Below, one piece after another: positions 46,452-57,877 of a stretch of 64,000 bases of DNA. The notes beneath the pieces were generated by a model. The model did not search any database. It was not told where the DNA came from and saw only the letters and a program-made list of their open reading frames with translations. The DNA lies in the NCBI GenBank assembly GCA_034359265.1, contig CP136896.1, forward strand, positions 21,483,501 through 21,547,500, read 5' to 3'. Each line of letters starts with the position of its first letter. Positions within the stretch are counted from its first letter, which is position 1. Origin of the DNA: Canna indica (lineage: Eukaryota; Streptophyta; Magnoliopsida; Zingiberales; Cannaceae). Made by a program: the position numbers and the translations under genes.

Positions 46452-46633
46452 CGGACGCGCGCCGGAATCGTCCACTTCGGACGCGCGCCGGAATCGTCCA
46501 ATTCGGACTCGCGCCGGAATCGTCCAATTCGGACTCGCGCCGGAATCGTCCACTTCGGACGCGCGCCGAAATCGTCCAATTCGGACTCGCGCCGGAATCG
46601 TCCACTTCGGACGCGCGCCGAAATCGTCCAATA
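46452..46633 (+). repeat. 26-bp tandem repeat, seven units
   Basis: Units of CGGACGCGCGCCGGAATCGT followed by CCACTT or CCAATT repeat with an exact 26-bp period. Some units have ACTCGCGCC in place of ACGCGCGCC. It lies in the transcribed leader or intron, as does the related array at 1939. Confidence 0.92.
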
Positions 46634-46737
46634 TGGACTCGAACTGTCTCAAAACATTTAGAAAATAATCATCCATCCGACGAGTTGATATGTTTCACGT
46701 ACGCATCGATCAGTCGGATATGATTTAGCAGACACAA

Positions 46738-46886
46738 CGTCAATTCAATTAGAAGTTGAATATGCTGATGATGACGATCATGAAATTGAGGAAGCTGGAG
46801 ATGAAGAAGATGAAGAAGAGGAAGAAGAGGAAGAAGAGGAAGAAGAAGAAGAATTCGAAGACTATTATTCAGATGATGAAGAATAA
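46738..46886 (+). pseudogene. Acidic tail left from the deleted transposase gene
   Basis: The frame reads TSIQLEVEYADDDDHEIEEA, then a run of about thirty acidic residues, then YYSDDEE and a stop. It matches the tail at 3500-3632 of the longer copy. Everything upstream is missing after GATTTAGCA at about 46730, which marks an internal deletion junction. Confidence 0.75.
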
Positions 46887-46961
46887 TTGTAAAGTATATA
46901 TTTTATTAAATATATCTCTACTATTTATACAATAATCTGATTATATGTCTGTTCGACAGAT

Positions 46962-48506
46962 ATGTCTGGTCGTGGTTATCGACGCAGGAGAGTTTCGGAG
47001 TCTCCGATCGGTGAGACTCCAGCACTTACTCATGCTGCTGATCCTCCTGTTGCTGATCCTCATTTCGATGATACTGCCGAGGCTAGTACATCCAGACGTA
47101 GGCGGCCACGCGGGCCGAACAGGTGGCAGCCTCCACCAGCCACAGAGTCACGTAGATTGATTAGCGTGATTGGGGAGCGGTACGTAATATATCATGAATT
47201 ATGAATCATTACAAATTCATTATATCATAATATAATATTAAAATTTATTTTTGTTGTGCAGGTTCCAGCAAGAAGAAGTGCCGAGGAACATTTCTTCTAC
47301 TATTCGACGATACATGCACGGGGCATGGCCTACGTGGTCTCACGTGCCTAGCGAGCACGTCGACATGTTATGGCGCGAGTTTGAGGCACGTATTATTATT
47401 TTTTTTACATGCATGATGATATATTAATATTGGTACTGATATTATTATTTTGCAGGCTCGCTATACATGGGCCGAGGACCAGAGGCCCTTCATTTACGCT
47501 GCCTGGGAGGCTATTTCCCGGGCAAGGTACAACGGGCAGCTGGGGCAAGCTCGGTCCCAGGCGATGGCCCGAGCTGGGACCACTAACATCGCGGAGACTC
47601 GGGGATACGGCCCCGGTTGGATTACTCCGGATATATGGGACCAGCTCGTGGGGATATGGTCGACGGATCGATGGCAGGAGGTTTCTCGGAATGCGGCTAG
47701 AAATCGCATGTCGGGAGGAGCAGCGCGTCACACCGGCGGCTCTGTTGCATTTGCAGTGCACGCAAACCGTATGGTAAGTATATCTTTTAATTATATATTG
47801 TATTTGTTATTATGTGTACTAATTAATGTATTTGTTTTGTAAATGTAGACGACGGTGTCGGATGACGGGACTGTCCAGCGACCCTCCCCGATGGCAGTGT
47901 TTGAGCGGACTCACCGTCGAGCACATGGGACTGGGGAGTACATCCACAACCGCGCTGCATACATTATGGTAATTATATATTTGTTTAAATTATTCATTAT
48001 ATATTTATAATTTAAGTTTTATGATAAATATTAAACAAAAAATCAAACTCGAGTAGGAGACCTACAGCCAGACGGTGGTGCAGCGCGGGGGTACCCCCGA
48101 GGACTTTGACGCAGCATCGTGGGTCGAGGCCGCAGGTGGCTGGGACCATGGCCGCGTATATGGCTTCGCAGATAGTGGTCATGCGCGAGCCGTACTAGGG
48201 CCACTTGGGGCACCGACCCCTCCGGTCGCTGGTGAGCGGCCGTCCACCTCTAGATCCAGTTATGATCATAGTAACAGAATAAGGACTCTAGAGGAGACGG
48301 TCGCGCATCAGACTGAGATGATGGAGCGCCAGAGTCAGATGATGGCAGATATACAATCTATGCTACGCAACATGTCAGGTCATCCCGAAGCAGGCATCTC
48401 TTCGGCATCATCTAATCCGTCGTCCTCGAGTCAGTCCACGCCGGTGTACACTCAAGCACTCCAGACCCCGCCATATGATCCAGGCCATCCTCCATCGTCA
48501 TCGTGA
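46962..48506 (+). CDS. TnpA-like CACTA protein (Transposase_24 / Ptta-En-Spm family), intact
   Basis: Five exons join in frame: 46962-47179, 47262-47385, 47456-47773, 47849-47968 and 48057-48506, giving 409 residues. The start is the ATG just after a TTCGACAG acceptor (MSGRGYRRRRVSESPIGETP). A basic, proline-rich N-terminus leads to the conserved middle with GAWPTWSHVPSEHVDMLWRE, WAEDQRPFIYAAWE and YGPGWITPDIWDQLVGIW. Then come a SGGAARHTGGSVAF-like block, the RGGTPEDFDAASWVEAAGGW block and a C-terminal predicted coiled coil (HQTEMMERQSQMMADIQSML). Family members are thought to bind subterminal repeats and help transposition. Intron 2 has a GC donor (GAG|GCACGT), where the sister copy has GT. 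No stop or frameshift was seen; the element may be recently active. Confidence 0.82.
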
Positions 48507-49143
48507 GATTTTGTTTATATTGACTTTGTTACTCAGATATTGAACTTGTTTAATTTATATTGACTATGTTACTCAGATGTTGATACTTCAATTTTACATT
48601 TGAATTGTGTTTATACTATCGTGGATAATTATGAATATAAATATAATTGTTTTGATGTATATCTTGGTGTGTTTGTGATGTGTGAATGAATGTGTATGAG
48701 ATGTTTGTGATGTGTGTATGAGGGTATGGGTGTGTGAGTTATGTATCAGATAAATGTATCAATGTATCAACGGAAATTAGAAATTAGAAATATTTCTGTT
48801 TGCAGGTATGGGTCAGCCGTGGGAAAGCCGTTGCTACAAGTGTATCGACAACCGTTGCTGATGACCTACAGCAACGGCTTAGCGACGGGTTTTTACTAAC
48901 GGCTTTGCTACGGACTCGAGGCCGTTGCTATTAATGTTATCAGCAACGGCTCCAGTTCCGTGGTAAAACCGTTGCTGAAAATATTTTTAGCGACGGCCCA
49001 GCGGCCGTTGCTGATAATGTTTAGAGCGACGGCCCGAGCGGCCGTTGCTGATCCGTTGCTAAGTCATCAGCAACGCGACTTTCTGTCACGGCTTTATTGC
49101 AACGGCTCAGCCGTTGCTGATGACCATTTTTCTAGTAGTGTTA

Positions 49144-50335
49144 GTTGATACAACTTGATCTACTAGACTTATACTTTTCAATAGCAAAATTGAGTAGATC
49201 AAATCATAAATTAATTAGACACTTAATCAATTTAGGATTAGAACAAAGTAATTAAATAAATATGGTCTTGCAATTCCCCAACTCCATGGAAGATGGGGAC
49301 CTCTTGTCACACTAGAGTAATGCATAGGAAAAATGCCCTAAGCAAATGCCAAGGGGAAAATAAAAGAAAAGAAACAAATGGTGGATGCTCTTAGCACTTG
49401 CTCCCATGGAAGAGGCAACATGCTATACATATATAAATATTAAATATAATATTGTCGTTGTTTTTGAAAAGCAAGAAGAAGGTAAATTAGTCAAATCCAT
49501 GCATCTTTAATTAAAAGTATATATGTATTTATTATAAAGCGCAGAGATCAAGAGTTGTAGGTTAGGTAGTGAGTACTCAGGGTGTGATTAGACTAAGGAA
49601 TCTTGGATGGACCTTTAGTTATTATTGTTAAGTAAGAGGCAGCTTTACTACTTAAAATATGACATCAACACCTATCCCTTGTTTAGGTATCCTATCAACA
49701 TTCATTAGCAATCTTGAAAGCTCCTCATGCATGAAGCATATATCAAACCCTAATTTCCTCTCTCTCTCAATTGGTCAGGACAATGTAATTGAAAGAATAT
49801 TGAAGGAATTATACAATATGTTAGTATATATTTTTTTAAAAAATCATATAAAAATTTGCATTTGTGTCAAGGTTTTGGTGGTGGATGGAGGAAAAACAAG
49901 GAAATTAAGAAGATGAAAAAAACAAGAAATTGCTGAAGTGTTTGATGTTGATTGGTTCCCATTCCTTCCATTTGGGTTCTTCATGGGAGGGGGTTTTTGT
50001 TTATCCAAAATGTTGTTTTTTTGACTTCATGGATTTATTAAACTATGTATACTAGTTTTTCAAAGGAATCAATCAATTGGTGCCTTCAATCACCTGAAAA
50101 AGTATTCAACATGATCTTGGATTTCATTTTAAAATTACTCATTGAATAAGAAAAGTTTGTGCACCTCCTTCAAAAATGTTAAATACAATAAATTAAATCT
50201 GCACTTAGCCCTAGGTCTCATAGGAAACATAAATTATATTACTAGACTTCAAGCAGATAATTCATCAATTTGTTTATGAATTAAATTACTAAACATAGGA
50301 TAACTCATTTGGTGGGTCCTATAATATATTTGTTA
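49144..50335. other. No gene recognised
   Basis: AT-rich DNA between the CACTA element and the copia element. No coding pattern or terminal repeat could be supported. Confidence 0.4.
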
Positions 50336-50485
50336 TTGTTCTTTCCAATAAGATTATCACGCCTCATGTCTCCTCTCAGGACCAAATTGCTGACATCTTC
50401 ACTAAAACTCTCAACTCGACTCGGTTCAAATTACTATGTGACAAGCTGAGCATGATTGACATTTATGCTCCAGCTTGAAGAGGAG
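50336..50485 (+). pseudogene. 3' end of a second copia copy, abutting the 5' LTR
   Basis: The 150 bp before the 5' LTR match the last 150 bp of pol before the 3' LTR (about 55402-55554). Shared features include GACCAAATTGCTGACATCTT and the stop plus purine tract CTTGAAGAGGAG. The match stops sharply at about 50336. This is the tail of RNase H and the polypurine tract of another copy that shared this LTR. Confidence 0.9.
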
Positions 50486-50627
50486 TGTTATATATAATAG
50501 TTTTTATATTGTATTTATTGTTGGCATATGTTAGCTTATATTATTCTTAGGCTTAGCTTATGATGTCTCTGGCTTATATATAAGCATTTTCTATTGATTA
50601 ATAAGATATATTCTTGGGGGCTCAACA
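50486..50627 (+). repeat. 5' LTR of the short-LTR copia element
   Basis: 142 bp, TGTTATATATAATAG...GGCTCAACA. It differs from the 3' LTR at about eight positions. It is followed directly by the primer binding site. Confidence 0.93.
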
Positions 50628-50639
50628 TGGTATCAGAGC
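50628..50639 (+). promoter_or_regulatory. Primer binding site, tRNA-Met(i)
   Basis: TGGTATCAGAGC is the usual primer site of plant copia elements, complementary to the 3' end of initiator methionine tRNA. It begins right after the LTR. Confidence 0.92.
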
Positions 50640-50904
50640 AGCCCTAGAGTTTTTCCACAAAATTTTTTCACTTCGTTTTTTTTACTGTTCCTGCGCTGTT
50701 ACTGTTCGGCGTCTCCTTTGCCGTTAGTTTTCTGCACATTCCATGCGGCTCCTCCCTACGTCTTCTACTCCCTGCGTCGTCTTGGCTCGGCGCAGACGCT
50801 CGCATGTTCTCTTCATCACTCACGAAGCCGCGCGCTCTCCTCATCGCTCAAGACCCGCGTCTGAAGGGCGATTTCTTCTCACCGCTCGCGAACAGCATCG
50901 CCTC

Positions 50905-51085
50905 TCCATCGTCCGCCGCTTCCTCTCGGACCGTCGGCCCTGGACCGAGCTCACTGATCGCTCCGCCTTCTCGCGCCTGGACCGCCTCTCCGACGCCACC
51001 TCTCGCCTCCGCAAGAACCTCGCCTACTTTCGCGTCAACTACGCCGCCATCGTCGCTGTCGTCCTTGCAGTCTCCCTAGTCACCA
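50905..51085 (+). pseudogene. Captured PRA1 (prenylated Rab acceptor) gene fragment
   Basis: In the retroelement leader, a frame open over 50743-51372 includes SDRRPWTELTDRSAFSRLDR followed by LSDATSRLRKNLAYFRVNYA and AAIVAVVLAVSLVT. That is the start of the plant PRA1 domain: the RPW-E-FDRSAFSRP motif, the SRLRKNLAYFRVNY motif and the first membrane helix. The match ends abruptly after VSLVT at about 51081. The base composition is much richer in G+C than gag-pol. PRA1 proteins act in vesicle traffic with Rab GTPases; this fragment lacks the second half of the domain and is not a gene in itself. Confidence 0.78.
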
Positions 51086-51466
51086 ACCAAGAAAGGGAGC
51101 TTGTAGACGCGTCGATTCCTTCTCCACCTCTCGCTTTCCTCATGCCCTTGCAGACGCGCCAAGAAAGGGCGTTGATCGCCTCTCGAACCAAAGAAAGGCT
51201 TGATCGACGAGGCAGACGCGTGCACCCTCTCTTTTGTCGGGCACCTCGATCCATGACGGGCGCCATTTTTTCTTCCAAGCCAGTGGCTCTAAGCCGACTT
51301 CTCCAAGCCAGCTCTCTTAGCCGACTCCAGCCAAGCCGAGCCAATCTGAGCCATTTTCAAGTCTTTTTTTAGCCGAGTTTCTACAGCACTCCAGGGTTTT
51401 GGTTCCAACACAATTTTTTTTTTTTTCTATCAATTGCTTCATTTGGTATTGCTTTATTTTTAAAGA

Positions 51467-54400
51467 ATGTCAAACTCTATGGTGGATCCCAAAACTGCAA
51501 CTCTAAGTACTTCTATCAAACTTAATGGTACCAATTATATTCTCTGGTCTCGTATTTTTCGTATTTTTTGTGGTTCCCAAAAGAAGATTAAATACCTTGA
51601 AAATGATCCTCCTGACTCAGTCGATATTGAAAAATATTCTGATTGAGAGGCAAACGATTATGCATGCGGTTCTATCATGGATGATCAATAGTTTGGAGCC
51701 GCAGATTACCTCAACAGTTATTTTTCTTGATACTGCTAAGAGCATGTAAGATTCTCTCAAAAAAACATACTTTCAATATGCAAACATCTCCAGGGTTTAC
51801 ACCTTGTACTCTGATATTTTTAATATGAAACTTGATGAGGGTGCATTAATTCAGGAATTTTACGCCACCTTGAAGGGAAAAGCATATGGATTGACTGAAT
51901 ATCATTCTTTCACCGCTGATGTTCCAATGCAAAGAAAACAAATAGAGGAATTTCTAGTTGCAAGGTTCCTATCCGCTCTACCACCGTCTCTCCATCATGT
52001 CAAGTCCCAGCTCATGACAGATAATATCATTTTTGATCTCAGAAATGCTATGGCTAAAATTCTGAGAGTTATTGAACTCAATCCTCTTTCTGTCTCTTTT
52101 CCTACGGGAGATAATTCAGCACTTATTGTCGGAGGTAGAGGCCACCAGGACCGTGGTGGTGGTAGAACTGGAGGAAGGGGGAGAGGTAGAAATTCTTTTT
52201 CTCCGTGTATACATTGTGGGAGAACCAATCATTCTCCTGATAGGTGTTGGCAAAAGTTTGGAAAACCTCATCATGCTAAGGCTGCTATATCTACTCAAGC
52301 TCTCTCTAGTAGTACTAGTGAAAATCAAAAGGAGAAGACTATTAGTGTCTCTAAGTCTGAATATGAAAAGTTCATGCAAGCAGTCACTTCCTTAGTCATG
52401 GCTTCCTCCTCTAGGACTGCGGCTATTGCTTCTTCTTGTATATCTTGGATTTTTGACTCGGGTGCTTCAAATCATATGTCAGGTAATAGGAATCTTTTCT
52501 CTAACTATAACCCTGAGTCTAACCCACCACATGTCCGCATTGTCGATGGCTCTACTTCTCCTATGCATGGTCTTGATACAATGACTGTTTCGAGCAACCT
52601 AAAATTAGATAGAGTTTTTTATCTTCCAAAATTTCCCGTGAATCTACTTTCCATTAGTCAACTTACCAAAAGTCATAATTGCTCTGTAACTTTTTTTCCT
52701 TCTCATTGTGTGAAACAGGATCTAGAGACGAGGAGAAAGATTGGTGGGGGAGTTGAAACTGGAGTAATTTACTTGTTATCCACATGCGTTCTTATCGCCC
52801 ACCATTCCATCACTGTATTTCAATGGCACTGTCGATTAGGTCATCCCTCTATTAAAAAGCTCAAGTCCACCATCCCTGAGTCTGTGTCATGTTCTCCTTT
52901 CAAATATGAAGCTTGTGAGTTAGATAAACATCATCAGGTGCCCTTTCCACAAAGCTCAAGTCCTCGGAGAGAGTCTATTTTTGAACTTATTCATTCTGAT
53001 ATTTGGGGTCCTAGTCCTATAATGAGTCGTTTGGGATACAAGTATTTTGTTACTTTTATAGATGACCACACTCGTATGACTTGTGTGTTTCTTTTAAAAA
53101 ATTGGTCTGATGTGTTTCATGTCTTCCAAACCTTTTATCTTGAAATAAAAAATCAGTTTGACACCTCCATTAAAATTCTTCGAACTGATAATGCTCATGA
53201 ATATCTTCAGTCTGATTTTGTAAACTTTTGTGCCTCCTATGGTATTCTTCATGAGACCTCATGTCCCTACATATCCCAGCAAAACGGTGTTGCTGAACGC
53301 AAAAATCGTCATCTTTTGAATGTGGCTAGGACACTTATGTTTCACATGAATATTCCTCGGTATCTATGGGGGGATGCTGTTCTCACTGCTGCATATCTTA
53401 TTAATTGTGTTTCTTCATCTGTTTTAGGGAATAGGTCACCATTCTCTGTCATGTTTCCCAAACAATCTCTATTTAAAATTTCTCCAAAAACCTTCAGCTG
53501 CATATGTTTTGTTCATAATCTTGGTCCAAATTATGACAAACTGTCTCCTAGAGCTGTGAAGTGTGTCTTCATTGGATACCCTCGCACTCAAAAGGGATAT
53601 TGTTGTTATGACTCAGTTTCAAAAAAACTCTTTATCTCTGCTGATGTCTCTTTCTTTGAAGATATTCCTACTTCACATCCACACCGAGTCCTGAAACTCC
53701 TACTTGGGAGTCAGTACCCCTACCTCCACCTCTTCCTTCTATTACCCACCACTCCGATGAGTCATTGTCTCGTACTCCTCCCTTATTAGTCTATTAAATA
53801 AGAGATAAAGATACAGGTGAACTCTCCAGACAAGCTACTCTGCCAGCTCCGAATCACTCTCAAGATCCTCTGTCTGATGTTGAACTTCCCATTGCTTTAC
53901 GAAAAGGTAAGCGGAGTTGTACTGCTCATCCCATTAGTAATCATGTATTCTTTGCTCAGCTATCATCCTCGCTTCGCCAGTTTGCTTTCTCCTTGTCTTC
54001 TATTTCCATTCCCATGACATACCAGGATGCTCTGCTTCAACCTAAGTGGAAGAGTGCCATGGATGAGGAGATGGATGCTCTCAGAACCAGACGGACCTGG
54101 GAACTTGTTCCGCCTCCTCCCGACTCAAAACCAGTCGCTTGTAAGTGGGTGTTCAGCTTAAAATATCTTCCTGATGGATCCATTGAACGGTACAAGGCAC
54201 ACTTGGTGGCAAAAGGTTTCACACAATAATCTGGCGTAAACTACTTTGAGACTTTTTCTCCTGTGGCTCGGCTAAACTCTGTGAGGATTCTCATTTCTCT
54301 TGCCATAAATCTGGGTTGGCGCATGAATCAAATGGATGTTAAGAATGCCTTTCTTTATGGGAACTTGAGTGAGATTGTCTTTGTGGAGCAACCTCCTAGG

Positions 54401-55547
54401 TATGTTGCTCAGGGGGAGAATCTAGTATGTCACCTCAAATTAACAAGTAATTTATGACCTAAAATAAAGTCCTCGGGCATGGTTTGACAAACTAAGCAAA
54501 ATTGCATCTACTATTGGGCTAAAGGAATGTAAATCTAATCACTCTGTTTTTATGAAAAAGACATCTGCTGGTTGTGTTATTCTTTTAGTGTATGTGGATG
54601 ACATCTTACTCACTGGTAGTAATAGCAATGAAATCGAGACAGTAAAAGCTTATTTGAAAAAATATTTTATGACAAAGGATTTGGGTCGTCCGAGGTATTT
54701 TCTTGGCATTGAGTTTGCCTATAATGAGACAGGGGTAGTACTTTCGTAGAGAAAATATGCTATGGATCTCCTGAGTGAGGTAGGCATGCTTGGATGCAGA
54801 CCTGCCAGTATACCTGTTGATATTGGTGCTACTCCTGAGCTTGAAGATGACAAAGACTTCAAGAACCTTGTGAGATTTAGAAAGTTAGTTGGGAAACTTA
54901 TTTATCTGACTGTCACCCGTCCTGACATCTCCTACGCCGTTGGTGTTGTTAGTCAGTTCATGCATCAGCCGAAATATTCTCATTGGAATGTTCTGTTAAA
55001 ATTTTTACACTATATCAAGAGTTCTCCTGGTAATGGCTTGTGGCTCAGGAAAAACAGCCACATTAAAATAGAGGGGTACTCTGATGCAAACTATGCTGGG
55101 TCCATCTGTGATAGAAGATCCAACTCAGGGTATTGCACGTATGTTGGAGGAAATTTGGTCACGCAGAGGAGTAAAAAACATAATGTGGTAGCTCGCTCAA
55201 GTGCCGAGACTGAGTATAGGGCCATGGCTCATACCACATGTGAACTAATGTGGGTCAAAAGTCTTTTAGGAGAACTAGGGTTCTCTTTTGATAAGCCTAT
55301 GATGATGCACTGTGATAACTAGTATGTTATTCATATTGTCAATAATCCGATCTTTCACGAAAGAACAAAACATATTGAAGTTGATTGTCATTTTATTCAG
55401 GATGTTGTTCTTTCCAAGAAGATTATCACGCCTCATGTCTCCTCTTAGGACCAAATTGCTGACATCTTCACTAAAGCTCTCAACTCGACTCGGTTCAAAT
55501 TGCTATGTGACAAGCTGGGCATGATTGACATCTATGCTCCAGCTTGA
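51467..55547 (+). pseudogene. Copia gag-pol polyprotein, broken
   Basis: Gag starts at 51467 (MSNSMVDPKTATLSTSIKL) with the NGTNYILWS block, then a TGA at about 51643 and a frameshift. A 661-codon stretch (51804-53789) holds the gag knuckle CIHCGRTNHSPDRC, protease IFDSGASNHMSG, the integrase zinc-binding part (WHCRLGHPSIKKL) and the DDE core (SDIWGP, RTDNAHEY, QQNGVAERKN). Reverse transcriptase follows in pieces (54060-54749) with MNQMDVKNAFLYG and the intact catalytic YVDDILLTGS. RNase H (54762-55547) has YSDANYAGS and ARSSAETEYRAMAH. Stops and frameshifts occur near 51643, 53790, 54228, 54455, 54750 and 55321. All domains are present, so the decay is recent, but it cannot code for a full polyprotein. 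Confidence 0.95.
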
Positions 55548-55554
55548 GGGGGAG

Positions 55555-55696
55555 TGTTAAATATAATAGCTTTTATATTGTATTTATTGTTGGCATAGGT
55601 TAGCTTATATTGTTTCTAGGCTTAGCTTATGATGTCTTTGGCTTATATATAGGCATTTTCTATTGATTAATAAGATAGATTCTTGGGGGCTCAATA
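55555..55696 (+). repeat. 3' LTR of the short-LTR copia element
   Basis: 142 bp, TGTTAAATATAATAG...GGGCTCAATA. The final CA is changed to TA. It is preceded by the purine tract. Confidence 0.92.
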
Positions 55697-56344
55697 GTGA
55701 GAAATATTTTTTATCATATAATAAAACTAAATTTGTTTAATGGAAAAAATATTTTCAAAAAAAATATAATTTTTAGAAATAGAAAACCTAATGTATATAC
55801 AGAAAATGACCTTCCATTTTGAGAAGAGAAAATCATTTTCAGAAAACAAAATATATTTTTTCCATTTTATAATATTAATAACTAAATATATTTGATATAT
55901 TATTTTAAAAGTTATTTTAAAATAACATATATATTTTAAAATATTAAGGAAAATAACATGATTTTTTTTTAAAAAAAATAGTCATTACCACTTTGTTAGC
56001 CCAAGGTTAAACCTTAGAAACATACACTCTTAATTTGTTTTGATAATAATAAACATAATTCTAATAGTTTCATCAATGTTTAGTCTCAGGTTGAACAAAC
56101 GAAACTTGTCCGTAGTTCGTCGAAGAAATCACGAAAAATCAAGAATCGAAGGCTTTGGAGTCAAATGCATCGAAATTAGTTTAGGACTTAATTTTTTTCA
56201 TTGCAAAATGATTCTAAGCCTTATCATGATGCCCATATTGAGTTACCAAAGCTGAAAACCCAAAACGAGATCCGAAACCAAGTTCCAATGAAAAAATCAA
56301 AAATCAACATCATGTACAAATATCGATCGAACCTCGGTCGATCC

Positions 56345-57877
56345 TGTTGGCTTTAGGTTTTCAACCTTGGTCTTAATCTCAGTTTTGATGATAACAAATA
56401 TGAAACTAATATTTCATTGAGAAATCTTTCAGGTTCCATATCGGTTAGTGTTCGATGTCCTCGATCGGATAAATCGAAAGAAATCGGAAAATCGGAAGGA
56501 CATTGATCGTCCCGCTCGGGTTCGTCCCGAAAATTTCTCGAAGATCGACGTGTGCACCAAAGACGTCTTGGACAAGTCTAAAGAACACATGGAAAGCTCT
56601 TTAAGATGACGCACGTTGAAGGTCGGAACCCGGAAATGAAGCGCGCAAGAAAAATGGCTAAAAAATTAATATCAGCCTATGTTCGGTCGACCGGTCGATC
56701 GACCGAATAGGGTTAGAAAAATGGCAGTAGCCATCTCGATCGATCGGTCAGTCGACCGAAGAATGCCGCAAATCGGCAATAGCCTCTCGATCGACCGAAG
56801 ATGGGTAAAAATAGGCAGTGGGCTACTTCGGTTGACCGACTGAAGCCAGAAATGGGTAGTAGCCTTGTCGGTCGACTGAACTGCGGATCGCTAAAGCCGC
56901 AACTTGCGTCGGTCGACCGGATTGCGGGAACGCAAGAATTGCATCTGGCGGTCGACCCGTCGGTCGACCGCATAGAGACATTGGGGCAGCGGTCGCTTGA
57001 GCGATCGATCGGTCGGTCGACCGGCCAATCGATCGAGCGACTGTAACAGATAGTTTTCTACCCGTTGAGCTGCTGTTTCTTTGAGAGGGTATAAATATAT
57101 CTCATCTAACTCATTTAACACTCCTCCTCTTATTGTTACAGATTTAATTAAGCATTCAAAGGAGATTTTTAAGCCTTCCAAAAGATCAACTGATTGCGCT
57201 CGATTTTTCCGCCGACATCTTCTTCAAGCGCACACTCTGTCTCAACTTGGGTTTTAATTCGAGCTCTACTTCTTGACGAGTTGAAGGAGTCGAAGGCTTG
57301 AAAAAGAGCACTGATTCTTGGTTTTATTGTAAGCTTTTTTCATTGTAATCTTTGTTGTTATTTGAATGTGTTTACTTTGGATTTGTGCGTGTGAAGACCT
57401 AGGATTGTTAGGTCTTGAATTGGGTGGTAGCCTTCGTGTTTGAGGTTTAAATCCACCGGTCTAATTAAACGTAGTTTACTAGAATTAAGTGAGTTGACCC
57501 TTAGGGTTGAGGTGGAAAAGTGCTCTTGATAAGAAGGCGGAAACTTCCGGGTGTGGAAGTGCCTTAGGTCGAGAGTGCGACTCTTCGAGTCAAAGTCCTC
57601 ATTGTAAGGGAAACGAGAATTAATCTAGTAAACCTAGTTTGGAAATCCTAAGCGGGGTGCTTAGGTAGTGGAGTAGGCATTGGGGACGAATCACTATAAA
57701 TTTGTGTGTTTGCATTGATACTCTATTTGTGCTTAATTGTTTATCTTGCTTCCGCATCCAATCGTAAAATTAAAATTTGCCTAAGTGATCTAAGTAAACG
57801 ATTAAAATTGAATTTAGACTAATTAATTTAGTTAACACACTATTCACCCCCCCTCTAGTGTTGTCATTTCTCCAACA
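56345..57877 (+). repeat. Inner solo LTR, nested, with perfect TSD
   Basis: TGTTGGCTTTAGG...TCATTTCTCCAACA, 1533 bp, flanked by perfect GATCC duplications (56340-56344 and 57878-57882). It shares with the other family LTRs the first 100 bp, the AAGCGGGGTGCTTAGG block and the ACTATTCACCCCCCC block. No internal element sequence remains. Confidence 0.92.
56660..57045. repeat. Cluster of GGTCGACC / CGATCGATCG palindromes in the LTR
   Basis: Within about 385 bp there are more than fifteen GTCGACC, CGATCGA and GGTCGACCGA motifs, irregularly spaced. Weaker versions occur at 7560-7700 and about 56320-56345 and 57890-57975 in the related LTRs. They may be family-specific regulatory motifs; this is an inference. 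Confidence 0.7.

Larger units (their letters stand above)
45684..49140 (+). mobile_element. CACTA (En/Spm) element, young copy with intact TnpA-like gene
   Basis: The termini CACTACTAGAAA and TTTCTAGTAGTG are perfect inverts and the 3-bp duplication TTA flanks them (45681-45683 and 49141-49143). The 5' subterminal zone (45710-45985) and the 3' zone (48810-49125) hold more than twenty copies of CAGCAACGGC / GCCGTTGCTG. Length is 3457 bp. It encodes only the TnpA-like protein plus a leftover acidic tail of the transposase, so it needs a partner to move. Confidence 0.95.
50486..55696 (+). mobile_element. Copia LTR retrotransposon with 142-bp LTRs
   Basis: The order is LTR, primer site, long GC-rich leader, gag-pol, purine tract (AGGGGGAG at 55547-55554) and LTR, 5211 bp in all. 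Very short LTRs recall the Tos17 class of copia elements (inference). Because the 5' LTR is fused to a partial upstream copy, no target-site duplication is expected and none was seen (GTGAG follows the 3' LTR). The leader contains a PRA1-like gene fragment. Confidence 0.93.
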
